Origin: Pseudomonadota bacterium
GTDB lineage: Bacteria; Pseudomonadota; Alphaproteobacteria; Rhizobiales; Rhizobiaceae
DNA length: 33,577 nt
Direction: 5' to 3'
Assembly (NCBI GenBank): GCA_023419535.1
Contig: JAEZXX010000058.1
Span: 1-33,577 of the forward strand
Below, one piece after another: positions 1 through 9,300 of this stretch (positions are counted from its first letter, which is position 1; every line of letters begins with the position of its first letter). The notes below the pieces were generated by a model, which was not told the DNA's origin, did not search any database, and worked only from the letters and a program-made list of their open reading frames with translations. The translations under genes were made by a program, and so were the position numbers.

Positions 1-1793
<1,793 letters not shown>

Positions 1794-1857
1794 GGAGTTC
1801 CTTGGATCGGGGTCCGCCTCGTCCGAGGCTTCGCGCACGGCCGCTCGGGCCGTCCCG

Positions 1858-1886
1858 AATATAGCCATTGGCGCGTTAAAACCCAA
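1858..1886 (-). promoter_or_regulatory. Candidate sigma-70-type promoter of gyrB
   Basis: On the minus strand TTGGGT (1886-1881) and TATATT (1863-1858) are separated by exactly 17 bases, and gyrB starts 65 bases further on. The -10 hexamer matches five of six consensus bases. This is inferred by eye; no start site is known. Confidence 0.5.
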
Positions 1887-1959
1887 GCGATTAGCGCATC
1901 CTGCCGCATGGAAGCGGAGCGGCGGGGGCCCCATATGCGGGCCGAAAGGATCGCCGTCC

Positions 1960-3342
1960 ATGACCTTGACCGTTCCCGCGCCCCGCGCCGCCCCTCATTT
2001 CCGGGCGCCCGCACCCGTGCCCCACACCAAGCCTCTGGGTTTTGCGGGTTTCGTCTGGACCGCCTCGCGTAACCCGATCGAGATCTGGGGTTCGCGCGCC
2101 TTCAAGGAGCCGTATCTCAAGGCCAACTGGCTGCGCGTGCCGACGGTGATCGTCAACGAGCCGAAGGCGATCCGTGCCCTCCTGGTCGACAACGCCCGGA
2201 ACTACGCCATGCAGCCGCTGCGCCAGCGCGTGCTGCGGCCGATGCTGCGCGACGGGCTGCTGACCGCCGAGGGCGAGCTCTGGAAGCGCACCCGCCGCTC
2301 GCTCGCGCCGGTCTTCACGCCGAGGAACATCCACGCGCTCGCGCCCATCATGGAGGAGCGCTCGCGGCTTTTCGCGCAAGGGCTGGAACGTGCGGGCGAG
2401 GGTCGGACCGACATCGCCTTCCAGATGACGCTCCTCACCTACGACATTTTGCAGTCGACGCTCTTCTCCAACGACATCGCGGGCGAGCCGACCGAGTTCG
2501 CCGAGGCGATGGAGCTGTTCCTGAAGCGCATGGGCCGCGTCGACCCGCTCGACATCCTCGACGCGCCGGCCTTCATCCCGCGGATCGGACGCCTGCTCGG
2601 CCAGCGCTCCACGAAATACTTCCGGGGCGTCATCGCGGGCACGATGGAGCGGCGGGCGAAACTTCTCGCCGAGGCGCCGCAGGAGGCGCCCAACGACTTC
2701 CTGACGATGCTCCTCAAGGCCGACGGCCTGTCGCGCTCGGAAATCGAAGACAACATCATCACCTTCATCGGCGCGGGGCACGAGACGACGGCCCGCGCGC
2801 TCGGCTGGACGCTGTACCTCCTCAGCCAGGCCCCGGAGGAACGGGAGAAGGTCGAGGCCGAGCTCGACGCCGTGCTGCCGACGCTGTCCGATCCGGCGAC
2901 CTGGCTCGACGCCCTGCCCCATACGCGGGCGGCCTTCGAGGAGGCGATGCGTCTCTACCCTCCGGCACCGTCCCTGAACCGCACGGCGCTGGAGGCCGAC
3001 CGGGTCGGCGACATCGAGATTCCGGCCGGCGCATCGGTGCTGGTCATGCCCTGGCTCGTCCATCGCCACGAGATGCTGTGGGAAAACCCGCTCGATTTCG
3101 TGCCCGATCGCTTCTTGCCGCAGAACCGCGAGACGATCGACCGCTTCCAGTATCTGCCCTTCGGCGTCGGCCCGCGCGTGTGCATCGGCTCCTCCTTCGC
3201 CATGCAGGAGGGCGTCATCGCCTTGGCCGCCCTGATGCGGACCCTGCGCTTCGACTTCGTGGGCCGGCAGGCGCCCTATCCGGTGCAGAAGATCACCGTG
3301 CAGCCGCGCGGCGGCCTGCCCATGCGGGTCAGCCGGCGTTGA
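1960..3342 (+). CDS. Cytochrome P450
   Basis: Haem-thiolate monooxygenase of 460 residues, soluble (no membrane anchor seen). It shows the C-helix WKRTRR (W108), the I-helix oxygen-activation motif AGHETT (272-277), the ExxR motif EAMR (328-331), the PDRF motif (382-385), and the haem loop FGVGPRVCIG (401-410) with the axial ligand Cys408. Length is as expected for a bacterial class I P450. The start at 1960 is chosen because AAAGGA lies nine bases upstream; an upstream open extension to 1648 would run into gyrB on the opposite strand. No ferredoxin or ferredoxin reductase is nearby, so the electron donor and substrate cannot be inferred from context. Family assignment is firm; substrate is unknown. 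Confidence 0.95.
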   Translation: MTLTVPAPRAAPHFRAPAPVPHTKPLGFAGFVWTASRNPIEIWGSRAFKEPYLKANWLRVPTVIVNEPKAIRALLVDNARNYAMQPLRQRVLRPMLRDGLLTAEGELWKRTRRSLAPVFTPRNIHALAPIMEERSRLFAQGLERAGEGRTDIAFQMTLLTYDILQSTLFSNDIAGEPTEFAEAMELFLKRMGRVDPLDILDAPAFIPRIGRLLGQRSTKYFRGVIAGTMERRAKLLAEAPQEAPNDFLTMLLKADGLSRSEIEDNIITFIGAGHETTARALGWTLYLLSQAPEEREKVEAELDAVLPTLSDPATWLDALPHTRAAFEEAMRLYPPAPSLNRTALEADRVGDIEIPAGASVLVMPWLVHRHEMLWENPLDFVPDRFLPQNRETIDRFQYLPFGVGPRVCIGSSFAMQEGVIALAALMRTLRFDFVGRQAPYPVQKITVQPRGGLPMRVSRR

Positions 3343-3403
3343 TGGACCGCAACCGGGAGACGATCTATACCGTTCTTCGGAAATCGACGCGGGAACTCGA
3401 TCG

Positions 3404-3637
3404 ATGGATCCGATGGTCTCCTCTCTCTACGACGCGCTGCGGTCCGCCGGCGTCACGGAGGAGAAGGCGCGACGCGCGGCGGAGGACGTCGCCGACTTCG
3501 ATACCCGCGTGAACGGCGTGGAGACGACGCTGGCGCGACTGGAACTGAAGGTCGAGTCTCGTTTCACGCGGCTTCAGTGGATGCTGGCGTTCAACCTAGC
3601 CCTGACCACGGCCGTGTTGTTTCGTCTGTTCTGGTGA
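3404..3637 (+). CDS. Small coiled-coil protein with C-terminal membrane segment
   Basis: A 77-residue protein, 61 bases downstream of the P450. The first part is amphipathic and charged (SLYDALRSAGVTEEKARRAAE), followed by a heptad-like helix (about 27-55) and one hydrophobic segment at the C-terminus (about 56-76). This is the layout of the short DUF1640/CCDC90-like proteins common in Alphaproteobacteria, whose function is not established. An in-frame second ATG at 3413 is an alternative start; neither has a strong ribosome site. Codon use is like its neighbours. It could be cotranscribed with the P450, but nothing ties the two functionally. Confidence 0.7.
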   Translation: MDPMVSSLYDALRSAGVTEEKARRAAEDVADFDTRVNGVETTLARLELKVESRFTRLQWMLAFNLALTTAVLFRLFW

Positions 3638-3642
3638 GGCGC

Positions 3643-3668
3643 GCAGGGCTTCTGATCAGAAGCCCTGC
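3643..3668. terminator. Palindromic hairpin between convergent genes
   Basis: A perfect 26-base palindrome (half-site GCAGGGCTTCTGA) lies between the ends of the small coiled-coil gene and the mscS-like gene, which converge. It can act on either strand. No T tract follows on either side, so termination is inferred from position and stem strength only. Confidence 0.55.
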
Positions 3669-3676
3669 CGCTCCCC

Positions 3677-4636
3677 TCACGCCGTCCCCTGCGCCTGCGG
3701 CGGGTTGGTGGACGTCCCCTGCTTCGGGGCCTCCGGACGCCGGTTGACGAGAACGCGATGGGCCTTCGGCGCCTCGTCGCGGTCCATGTAGCGCGACGGA
3801 TCGCTGTCGGCGGGCAGAAGGCGCTGGATGGCCGTCGGTTCGCCCTCGGCGCCGAAACGCTGCGAGAACATCTGCCGGATCCGCTCCGCCGTGCGGTGCT
3901 GCGCCTGTGCGATCGACCCTTCCGCCACTTCGCCGCGCAGCACGAGCACCTGCGCCTCCGCGGTCAACTGGTCGAGATACACCTGCGGGCTGCGGAGCTC
4001 GGACGCCGAGGCGCCGGCCCAGGCGCCTTCGAGAAGACCCCGCGCCTCCTCGAAGGGCACGCTCCGCGGCAGCGTCACGGTCCAGGCAAGGGTGCGCGCG
4101 GCGGCGCGCGAATGGTTGCGCAGCCAGACGTTCCAGAGCGTGGAGTTCGGCGCGAAGACGAAGAGACCGTCGAAGGTCTCCAGATGCGCGGCGAAGAGGC
4201 CGATCTCGCGCACCGTGCCGGAGAAGGCGCCGGTCTCGACATAGTCGCCGACGCGGAACGGACGCAGCCACAGGAGCATGATGCCCGCCGCGATGTTGGT
4301 CAGCGTCCCCTGCAGGGCGAGACCGACGGCGAGGCCCGCGGCGCCGAGGACCGCGAGAAGCGAGGTCATCTGCACGCCCATCTGCCCGAGGGCGATGATC
4401 AGCGTCATGATGACGATGAGGTATTTCACGATGGCGACGATCGGGGCGCGCATCGTCTGATCGAGCCGGATCGAACGCCCGAGGGTGCGCCCGACCGCGC
4501 CGGACAGCCAGCCGGCTAGGAACAGGCCGATCAGGAGGATCAGGAGCCCGGAGATCAGGCTGGGAAGATAGAGGATCGTCTGATCGTAGAGATCCGTCGC
4601 CACCGTGCGCGCGCGTTCCAGATGTTCCGTTTCCAT
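3677..4636 (-). CDS. MscS-family mechanosensitive ion channel protein
   Basis: A 319-residue inner-membrane protein of the small-conductance mechanosensitive channel family, which releases solutes on hypo-osmotic shock. Hydrophobic segments lie at about 22-44, 65-85 and 92-120. The third is the Gly/Ala-rich pore helix (LAVLGAAGLAVGLALQG) and runs into the beta domain with the family motif RPFRVGDYVE (125-134). The soluble C-terminal alpha/beta domain ends in a polar, Pro/Gln-rich tail. The ATG at 4636 is preferred; a TTG at 4663 is possible. Length matches simple MscS proteins (286 residues in E. coli) with a longer tail. It lies downstream of cysK on the same strand, beyond a terminator-like hairpin, so it is probably a separate unit. 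Confidence 0.9.
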   Translation of the reverse strand: METEHLERARTVATDLYDQTILYLPSLISGLLILLIGLFLAGWLSGAVGRTLGRSIRLDQTMRAPIVAIVKYLIVIMTLIIALGQMGVQMTSLLAVLGAAGLAVGLALQGTLTNIAAGIMLLWLRPFRVGDYVETGAFSGTVREIGLFAAHLETFDGLFVFAPNSTLWNVWLRNHSRAAARTLAWTVTLPRSVPFEEARGLLEGAWAGASASELRSPQVYLDQLTAEAQVLVLRGEVAEGSIAQAQHRTAERIRQMFSQRFGAEGEPTAIQRLLPADSDPSRYMDRDEAPKAHRVLVNRRPEAPKQGTSTNPPQAQGTA

Positions 4637-4694
4637 GAGGGCCCCCGTTTCCGCCGTCCGCAACGGTCACATGGGCCCTCCTTCCAGAAGGAAT

Positions 4695-4716
4695 GGGCCG
4701 ATCGTTTGACCGGCCC
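4695..4716 (-). terminator. Probable rho-independent terminator of cysK
   Basis: On the minus strand GGGCCG, a ten-base loop and CGGCCC are followed by ATTCCTT, 26 bases after the cysK stop codon. The stem is six GC pairs; the T-rich tail is weak. Confidence 0.45.
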
Positions 4717-4741
4717 TTCGGATCGTCCCGCCGTTGCGGTC

Positions 4742-5764
4742 TCAGACCGTCGCCGCACCGGCCGGCGGCGACGTGTTCGAGGGCTCCTCCGTCAGCCCCT
4801 CGAAGAGCGCCGTCGACAGATAGCGCTCGGCGAAGGACGGGATGATCACGACGATCGTCTTGCCCTCGTTCTCGGGGCGCTGGCCGACGCGGATCGCGGC
4901 CGACAGGGCGCCGCCGGATGAGATCCCGACCGGCACGCCCTCCAGCCGCGCCACCAGACGGGCGAGATCGAAGCTTTCCTCGTTGGAGACGGTGACCACC
5001 TCGTCGTAGATCGAGGTGTTGAGGATCTTGGGCGCGAAGCCCGCGCCGATGCCCTGGATCTTGTGCGGCCCCGGCTGGCCGCCGGAGAGGACCGGCGAGG
5101 CCTCGGGCTCGACCGCGACGACCTTCAGATCGGGCTTGCGGGCCTTCAGGACCTCGCCGACGCCGGTAATGGTGCCGCCCGTCCCGATTCCCGCCACGAA
5201 GATGTCGATGTCGCCGCCCGTGTCGTTCCAGATCTCCTCGGCGGTCGTCACGCGATGGATCTGCGGGTTCGCCAGGTTCTCGAACTGCTGCGGGATCACC
5301 GCGTCCGGGTTCGCGGCCTTCAGCTCCTCCGCCTTGGCGATCGCGCCCTTCATGCCCTTCGGGCCCTCGGTGAGCACGATCTCGGCCCCGAGCAGACGCA
5401 GCATCTTGCGCCGCTCCACCGACATCGTCTCGGGCATGGTGAGGATCAACTTGTAGCCCTTGGCCGCCGCCGCGAAGGCGAGCGCGATGCCGGTGTTGCC
5501 GGAGGTCGGCTCGATCAGCGTCGTGCGGCCGGGCACGATCGCGCCGTCCGCCTCCAGTTTCTCCAGCATCGCGACGCCGATCCGGTCCTTGACGCTGGCG
5601 ATCGGATTGAAGAATTCGAGCTTGGCCAGGAGATGCGCCTTGACGCCCTTCTCCTTCGCCAGCTTGTCGAGCCGCACGATGGGCGTGTCGCCGATCGTGT
5701 CGAGGATCGAGGCATAGACGCGCCCACGGCCCTTCGTGCGCGGTTCGGGATGGGTCTGGCTCAT
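4742..5764 (-). CDS. cysK: Cysteine synthase A (O-acetylserine sulfhydrylase)
   Basis: PLP enzyme of fold type II that makes L-cysteine from O-acetylserine and sulfide in the cytoplasm. The 340-residue protein shows the PLP lysine in NPIASVKDR (K59), the substrate loop PTSGNTG (86-92), and the phosphate-binding GIGTGGTI (192-199). This spacing is that of CysK/CysM rather than cystathionine beta-synthase, and no regulatory domain follows. ATG at 5764 is chosen because AAGGAAGAG lies just upstream and MSQTHP...YASILDTIGDTPIV is the normal N-terminus; the longer open frame upstream has no family match. CysK versus CysM cannot be fully separated by eye, but the TSGNTG and SVKDR context favours CysK. 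Confidence 0.95.
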   Translation of the reverse strand: MSQTHPEPRTKGRGRVYASILDTIGDTPIVRLDKLAKEKGVKAHLLAKLEFFNPIASVKDRIGVAMLEKLEADGAIVPGRTTLIEPTSGNTGIALAFAAAAKGYKLILTMPETMSVERRKMLRLLGAEIVLTEGPKGMKGAIAKAEELKAANPDAVIPQQFENLANPQIHRVTTAEEIWNDTGGDIDIFVAGIGTGGTITGVGEVLKARKPDLKVVAVEPEASPVLSGGQPGPHKIQGIGAGFAPKILNTSIYDEVVTVSNEESFDLARLVARLEGVPVGISSGGALSAAIRVGQRPENEGKTIVVIIPSFAERYLSTALFEGLTEEPSNTSPPAGAATV

Positions 5765-6089
5765 TCTGTCTCTTCCTTTCGCGGTACGGTCGTCTGGGCG
5801 GTCCTGCGGTCGCCGCGCAAAGGCGTCCGCGCCGCAGGCCGAAACGGTCCCGATCAATGTAGGAAGGCGACGCCGTCGCCCACAGGCATGGCCGTTCCCG
5901 GATCGGGACGGGCCGGTCCGGAGCCGTCGCATCTCCGGTGTTTGGGAGAAAAATTTTCTTTCTCCGACGCGGCGGTGGCGCCGTCCCCAAACGCCGGGAA
6001 GCGAGCCGGGCTGAATTCGTTAAACAATTTCGTTCAGACTTGCGGATCGGGACCGATGTGGTCGGACCCCGTGAAGGTGTTCTCGGGCC
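5765..6089. other. Intergenic region between divergent cysK and GGDEF gene
   Basis: This 325-base divergent spacer should hold the promoters of both flanking genes. I see a 15-base palindrome (GGCGAC-GGC-GTCGCC on the minus strand, 5866-5880) about 100 bases upstream of cysK, and an AT-rich dyad at 5945-5965 (GGAGAAA, seven bases, TTTCTCC). The part nearest the GGDEF gene is AT-richer (around 6015-6035). No gene, tRNA or riboswitch was recognised. Confidence 0.5.
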
Positions 6090-6926
6090 ATGGATCAGAT
6101 CCTTCGCACCCTTCTGGCGCTATGCGCCGAACTCATCGGGCTGACCCTCGTGGCGGCGGGCGTGATCCTCGTCGGGGCCTATCACTATTTCGACGGCTTC
6201 TCGGCCGTGACCCCGACGCAGGCCTTCATGTTCTCCGTCGTCGCCCTGACGCTCGCGGCGGGCGGCATGATCGGCTACGCCGTCGTGCGGGTCGGTCAGC
6301 TGAAGATCCAGAACGATATTCTCCAGATTGCGGCGACGCGCGACGCGCTCACGCGGCTCTACAACCGCGCGGCCTTCAAGAAAGAGGCGACCGCCATGAT
6401 CGCCTCCATCGGTCGCCGCCGCTCCGATCCCGAAGCCGTGACGCTGCTCGTCATCGATGCGGATCACTTCAAGCGGATCAACGACAGCCTCGGCCACGCG
6501 GTGGGCGACAAGGCGCTGGTCGCGATCGCGGCGGCGCTGGCGGGCGGCGTGCGCAGCTACGATCTCGTCGGGCGCCTGGGCGGCGAGGAGTTCGTGCTGC
6601 TCCTGAAGGATGCCGGTCCGAAGGAGGCCGCCATCGTGGCCGAACGGTTGCGCAATCTGGTGAACCGGCTCGTCGTCGGCCCACCTTCCAACCCGTTCCG
6701 CCTGTCCGTCAGCGTCGGGGGTGTCTGCTTCGACCGCCCCGTCCCCTTCGACCAGGCGTACCGATACGCCGACCGGAACCTCTACCGGGCCAAGAAGGCC
6801 GGCCGGAACCGCTCCGAGATCACCGACTTCGTCAGCGGCGGCAGGCTGCCGACGCGCTCCGACGGTCGGCTCGCGACATGGGCCCCGCCGACCGCCCCCG
6901 ATCCGGAGCGATCCTCGGCCCTCTGA
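6090..6926 (+). CDS. Membrane-anchored diguanylate cyclase (GGDEF domain)
   Basis: A 278-residue protein predicted to make cyclic di-GMP from GTP at the inner membrane. Two hydrophobic segments (about 7-34 and 44-66) are followed by a short linker and a GGDEF domain starting at TRDALTRLYNR (83-93). The active-site motif is GGEEF (164-168), a functional variant of GGDEF. RSYD (155-158) ends five residues before it, which is the correct spacing for the product-binding inhibitory I-site RxxD, so feedback inhibition is expected. There is no EAL domain. A low-complexity tail follows residue 245. It converges with dut, with only five bases between the stop codons. The signal sensed is unknown; the periplasmic loop is only about ten residues. 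Confidence 0.93.
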   Translation: MDQILRTLLALCAELIGLTLVAAGVILVGAYHYFDGFSAVTPTQAFMFSVVALTLAAGGMIGYAVVRVGQLKIQNDILQIAATRDALTRLYNRAAFKKEATAMIASIGRRRSDPEAVTLLVIDADHFKRINDSLGHAVGDKALVAIAAALAGGVRSYDLVGRLGGEEFVLLLKDAGPKEAAIVAERLRNLVNRLVVGPPSNPFRLSVSVGGVCFDRPVPFDQAYRYADRNLYRAKKAGRNRSEITDFVSGGRLPTRSDGRLATWAPPTAPDPERSSAL

Positions 6927-6931
6927 TCCGT

Positions 6932-7378
6932 TCAGCGCCCGGTCGAGCCGAAGCCGCCCTGTCCCCGCGCCGAGGACGAGACCGTCTCCACCGCCTCGAA
7001 GCGAGCCTGCACGACGGGTGCCAGCACCATCTGGGCGATCCTGTCGCCGCGCTCGATCGTGACCGGCTCGGTCCCCAGATTGATCAGGAGGATCGCGATC
7101 TCGCCGCGGTAGTCGGAATCGATCGTTCCGGGCGTGTTGACGAGCGTCACCCCGTGCCGGGCGGCCAGACCGGACCGGGGACGCAATTGCACTTCGAAGC
7201 CTTCGGGTATCTCGAGCACCAGCCCCGTCGGCACGCTCGCCCGGCTCGACGGCGCCAGATGCAGCGGTGCGTCGATGGCGGCACGCAGATCGGCACCGGC
7301 CGCACCCTCGGTCTGGTAGGCCGGCAGATCGAGCCCCTGTGCGTGCGCAAGCCGGACGATGCGCAGAACTGGCCTCAA
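6932..7378 (-). CDS. dut: Deoxyuridine 5'-triphosphate nucleotidohydrolase (dUTPase)
   Basis: Trimeric dUTPase that hydrolyses dUTP to dUMP and pyrophosphate, keeping uracil out of DNA and feeding dTMP synthesis. The 148-residue protein carries the five family motifs: AGADLRAA, RPRSGLAARHG, NTPGTIDSDYRGEI, RGDRIAQMV and the C-terminal RGQGGFGSTGR that closes over the substrate. No ATG fits: the open frame upstream is coaBC in another frame. The likely start is TTG at 7378, which overlaps the coaBC stop as TTGA and gives RPVLRIVRLAH as the N-terminus, matching other alphaproteobacterial enzymes. It is the last gene of the ubiE-ubiB-vapBC-coaBC-dut cluster and is probably translated by coupling to coaBC. 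Confidence 0.93.
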   Translation of the reverse strand: MRPVLRIVRLAHAQGLDLPAYQTEGAAGADLRAAIDAPLHLAPSSRASVPTGLVLEIPEGFEVQLRPRSGLAARHGVTLVNTPGTIDSDYRGEIAILLINLGTEPVTIERGDRIAQMVLAPVVQARFEAVETVSSSARGQGGFGSTGR

Positions 7379-8592
7379 GCGGACGGCTCCCGGGTGAGCA
7401 GGTCGCCGATACGGGCGGCCAGCCGCGTCGCGACCTCCGCCTTCGACAGACGCGGCCATTCCTCGACGCCCGCACGGGTGACGAGCCGCACCGTATTCGC
7501 CTCGCCGCCCATCACGCCGCCTTCGGGCGACACGTCGTTGGCGACGATGAGGTCGGCGCCCTTGCGATCGAGCTTCGACAAGGCATTGGCGACGAGGTCC
7601 CCCGTCTCGGCGGCGAAGCCGACGACCAGTGCGGGACGGCGAGGGTCGTGGCCGATATGGGCGAGGATATCGGGGTTCAGCGTCAGAGGCAGCGGCGCGG
7701 GCTCGGACCCGTCCTTCTTGATCTTGCTGGACCGCGCCTCGGCCGCGCGCCAGTCCGCGACGGCGGCGACGAAAATCCCGGCGTCGGCCGGGAGCGCCGC
7801 CTCGACCGCCGCGAGCATCTCGACCGCCGTCTCCACCCGCACCACCCGCACCCCCTTCGGGTCCGGGATGTTGACCGGGCCGGAGACGAGGGTGACCTCG
7901 GCGCCGAGAGCGGCGAGCGCCTCGGCGATTGAATGGCCCTGCCGGCCGGAAGAGCGGTTGGCGATGTAGCGCACCGGATCGATCGGCTCGTGCGTCGGCC
8001 CGGAGGTCACGACGACGCGGCGGCCGGCGAGCGGCTTCGGCGCGGCGTCGAGGAGCGCCTCTGCGGCGGCCACGATCTCCAGCGGCTCGGACATGCGCCC
8101 CGTCCCCGCCTCCCCGCTTTCGGCCATTTCGCCGGCGGCCGGCCCGACGAAATGCACCCCGTCCGCGCCCAGCGTCGAACGGTTGCGGCGCGTGGCCGGG
8201 TGGTCCCACATCGCCGGGTTCATGGCGGGTGCGAGAAGGATCGGAGAGCGCGTCGCCAGAAGGATCGCGCCTGCCAGATCGTCCGCAAGGCCCGCGGCCA
8301 TCTTGGCCATCCGGTCCGCGCTCGCCGGCGCCAGGAGCACCAGATCGCAGGAGCGCGCCAGCCGGATGTGGCCGACGTCGGTCTCGTCGTCGCGGTCGAA
8401 GAGTTCGCCATAGACCTTCGAGGCGGCGAGCGCGCCGACAGAGAGCGGCGTCACGAACTCGGCCGCCGCCCGCGTCATCACCGGCACGACGCTCGCGCCC
8501 CGCTCGCGCAGGCGGCGGATGAGGTCGAGGCATTTGTAGGCCGCGATCCCGCCGCCCACGATGAAAAGGATGCGTTTGCCGGACAGGCTCAT
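7375..8592 (-). CDS. coaBC: Bifunctional phosphopantothenoylcysteine decarboxylase / phosphopantothenate-cysteine ligase
   Basis: Flavoprotein catalysing two steps of coenzyme A synthesis: coupling of 4'-phosphopantothenate to cysteine (CoaB) and decarboxylation to 4'-phosphopantetheine (CoaC). The 405-residue protein has an N-terminal CoaC half with GGGIAAYK (13-20), the active-site His75 in VGHIRLAR, PAMN (122-125) and GRMSEP, then a CoaB half from about 190 with TSGPTHEPIDPVR, ANRSSGRQG, AAVADWR and the KIKK loop. The Cys that E. coli CoaC has shortly before GPGRM is not seen here (GEMAESGEAGTGRM). ATG at 8592 overlaps the vapC stop as ATGA, suggesting translational coupling, and its own stop overlaps dut. 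Identity is secure. Confidence 0.96.
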   Translation of the reverse strand: MSLSGKRILFIVGGGIAAYKCLDLIRRLRERGASVVPVMTRAAAEFVTPLSVGALAASKVYGELFDRDDETDVGHIRLARSCDLVLLAPASADRMAKMAAGLADDLAGAILLATRSPILLAPAMNPAMWDHPATRRNRSTLGADGVHFVGPAAGEMAESGEAGTGRMSEPLEIVAAAEALLDAAPKPLAGRRVVVTSGPTHEPIDPVRYIANRSSGRQGHSIAEALAALGAEVTLVSGPVNIPDPKGVRVVRVETAVEMLAAVEAALPADAGIFVAAVADWRAAEARSSKIKKDGSEPAPLPLTLNPDILAHIGHDPRRPALVVGFAAETGDLVANALSKLDRKGADLIVANDVSPEGGVMGGEANTVRLVTRAGVEEWPRLSKAEVATRLAARIGDLLTREPSA

Positions 8593-8987
8593 GGCTGGAC
8601 CGCCGATCGGATGTCGGTGTGCACGAAATCGTCGCCCTTGTAGAGGAGCGCCGCGTCGAGGGATCGGGCGAGAGCGTAGGAGAAGCAGTCGCCGAAATTG
8701 AGCCGCGCGGGATGGCCGGAGCCGCGACCGTAGCGCCTGAACGCTTCGGCCGCGAGATCCGCCTGCCGGGCATCGAAGGCCTGTCGTTCCATCGACAGAA
8801 CGGATGCGAGCCTTTCCAGCCGTTCGAGGCCATGGGGAAGGCGCGAGCGGCAGACCATGACGGCCTCCACCCAGGTCGGGGCGGATAGGCAGATCCCGAC
8901 CTCGACCGACAGAATCCGCTTGAAGGTTTCGGCTTCCGTCTCGTCGCTCAGGATCGCGTAGAGCGCCGACGTATCGACGACGATCAT
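8589..8987 (-). CDS. vapC: VapC-type PIN-domain ribonuclease toxin (module 1)
   Basis: A 132-residue PIN-domain protein, the toxin half of a type II toxin-antitoxin pair. VapC enzymes are Mg-dependent endoribonucleases that cut tRNA or rRNA. The acidic active-site residues are in place: Asp5 in VVDTSAL, Glu41 in TWVEAVM, Asp100 in FGDCFSYALA and Asp119/120 in YKGDDFVHTD, so it looks intact. The HPARLNFGDCFSYA motif resembles the second VapC in this window (16110-16505). The start overlaps the stop of the antitoxin (ATGA), and its stop overlaps the start of coaBC (ATGA). The gene thus lies inside the ubi-coa-dut cluster. The RNA target cannot be inferred. Confidence 0.92.
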   Translation of the reverse strand: MIVVDTSALYAILSDETEAETFKRILSVEVGICLSAPTWVEAVMVCRSRLPHGLERLERLASVLSMERQAFDARQADLAAEAFRRYGRGSGHPARLNFGDCFSYALARSLDAALLYKGDDFVHTDIRSAVQP

Positions 8988-9241
8988 TCGACGAAATTCC
9001 AGAGCTCGTCGGTGAACGCCTTCTGGTCGAACGGCTCGGACAGAGGCTTACCGATCCCGCGCAGGCGTTCGTAGACGAGTTCGGCTTCCGCCTCGCTTCG
9101 ACGGGCGGACGATGGCTCGTCGGCCAGCTTCTGAAGAGCGATGCGCAGATCGTGTTCGAGCGAACGCCCGTTGCGGGCCGCACGCACCTGCAGCCGACGC
9201 TTCACGTCGTCATCGATGTTGCGGATCGTCACGCTTGCCAT
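8984..9241 (-). CDS. vapB: FitA/VapB-type ribbon-helix-helix antitoxin (module 1)
   Basis: An 85-residue antitoxin. The N-terminal part (MASVTIRNIDDDVKRRL...NGRSLEHDLR) is a FitA-like ribbon-helix-helix DNA-binding domain; the beta strand is residues 2-7 and the two helices follow to about 40. The acidic tail with PFDQKAFTDELWNFV is the expected toxin-neutralising region. ATG at 9241 is selected because GAGGAGG sits six bases upstream; a longer frame to 9310 would start inside a palindrome. The palindrome at 9292-9310 and a candidate promoter lie just upstream, as expected for an autoregulated pair. Its stop overlaps vapC by four bases. Confidence 0.9.
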   Translation of the reverse strand: MASVTIRNIDDDVKRRLQVRAARNGRSLEHDLRIALQKLADEPSSARRSEAEAELVYERLRGIGKPLSEPFDQKAFTDELWNFVE

Positions 9242-9258
9242 GCCCGCCTCCTCGTCTG

Positions 9259-9300
9259 GTTGCCGGCATACGAACCTAAAAGGCGCACGGCGTGATTGCA
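9259..9300 (-). promoter_or_regulatory. Candidate vapBC (module 1) promoter
   Basis: On the minus strand TTGCAA, exactly 17 bases and TAGGTT lie just upstream of vapB, with the -35 part falling inside the 9292-9310 palindrome. The -10 match is only moderate. If real, the TA pair and downstream coaBC-dut could be transcribed independently of ubiE-ubiB. Limits are approximate. Confidence 0.35.

Noticed and set aside
3342..3512. Possible small protein starting ATGGACCGCAACCGG just after the P450
   Set aside because: The frame overlaps the better small gene at 3404-3637 and turns into an Arg/Pro-rich product without hydrophobic or conserved features.
5063..7969. Very long plus-strand open frame (over 900 codons)
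   Set aside because: It runs antisense through cysK, out of frame through the GGDEF gene and antisense through dut and coaBC; no domain is readable and the true genes explain the region.
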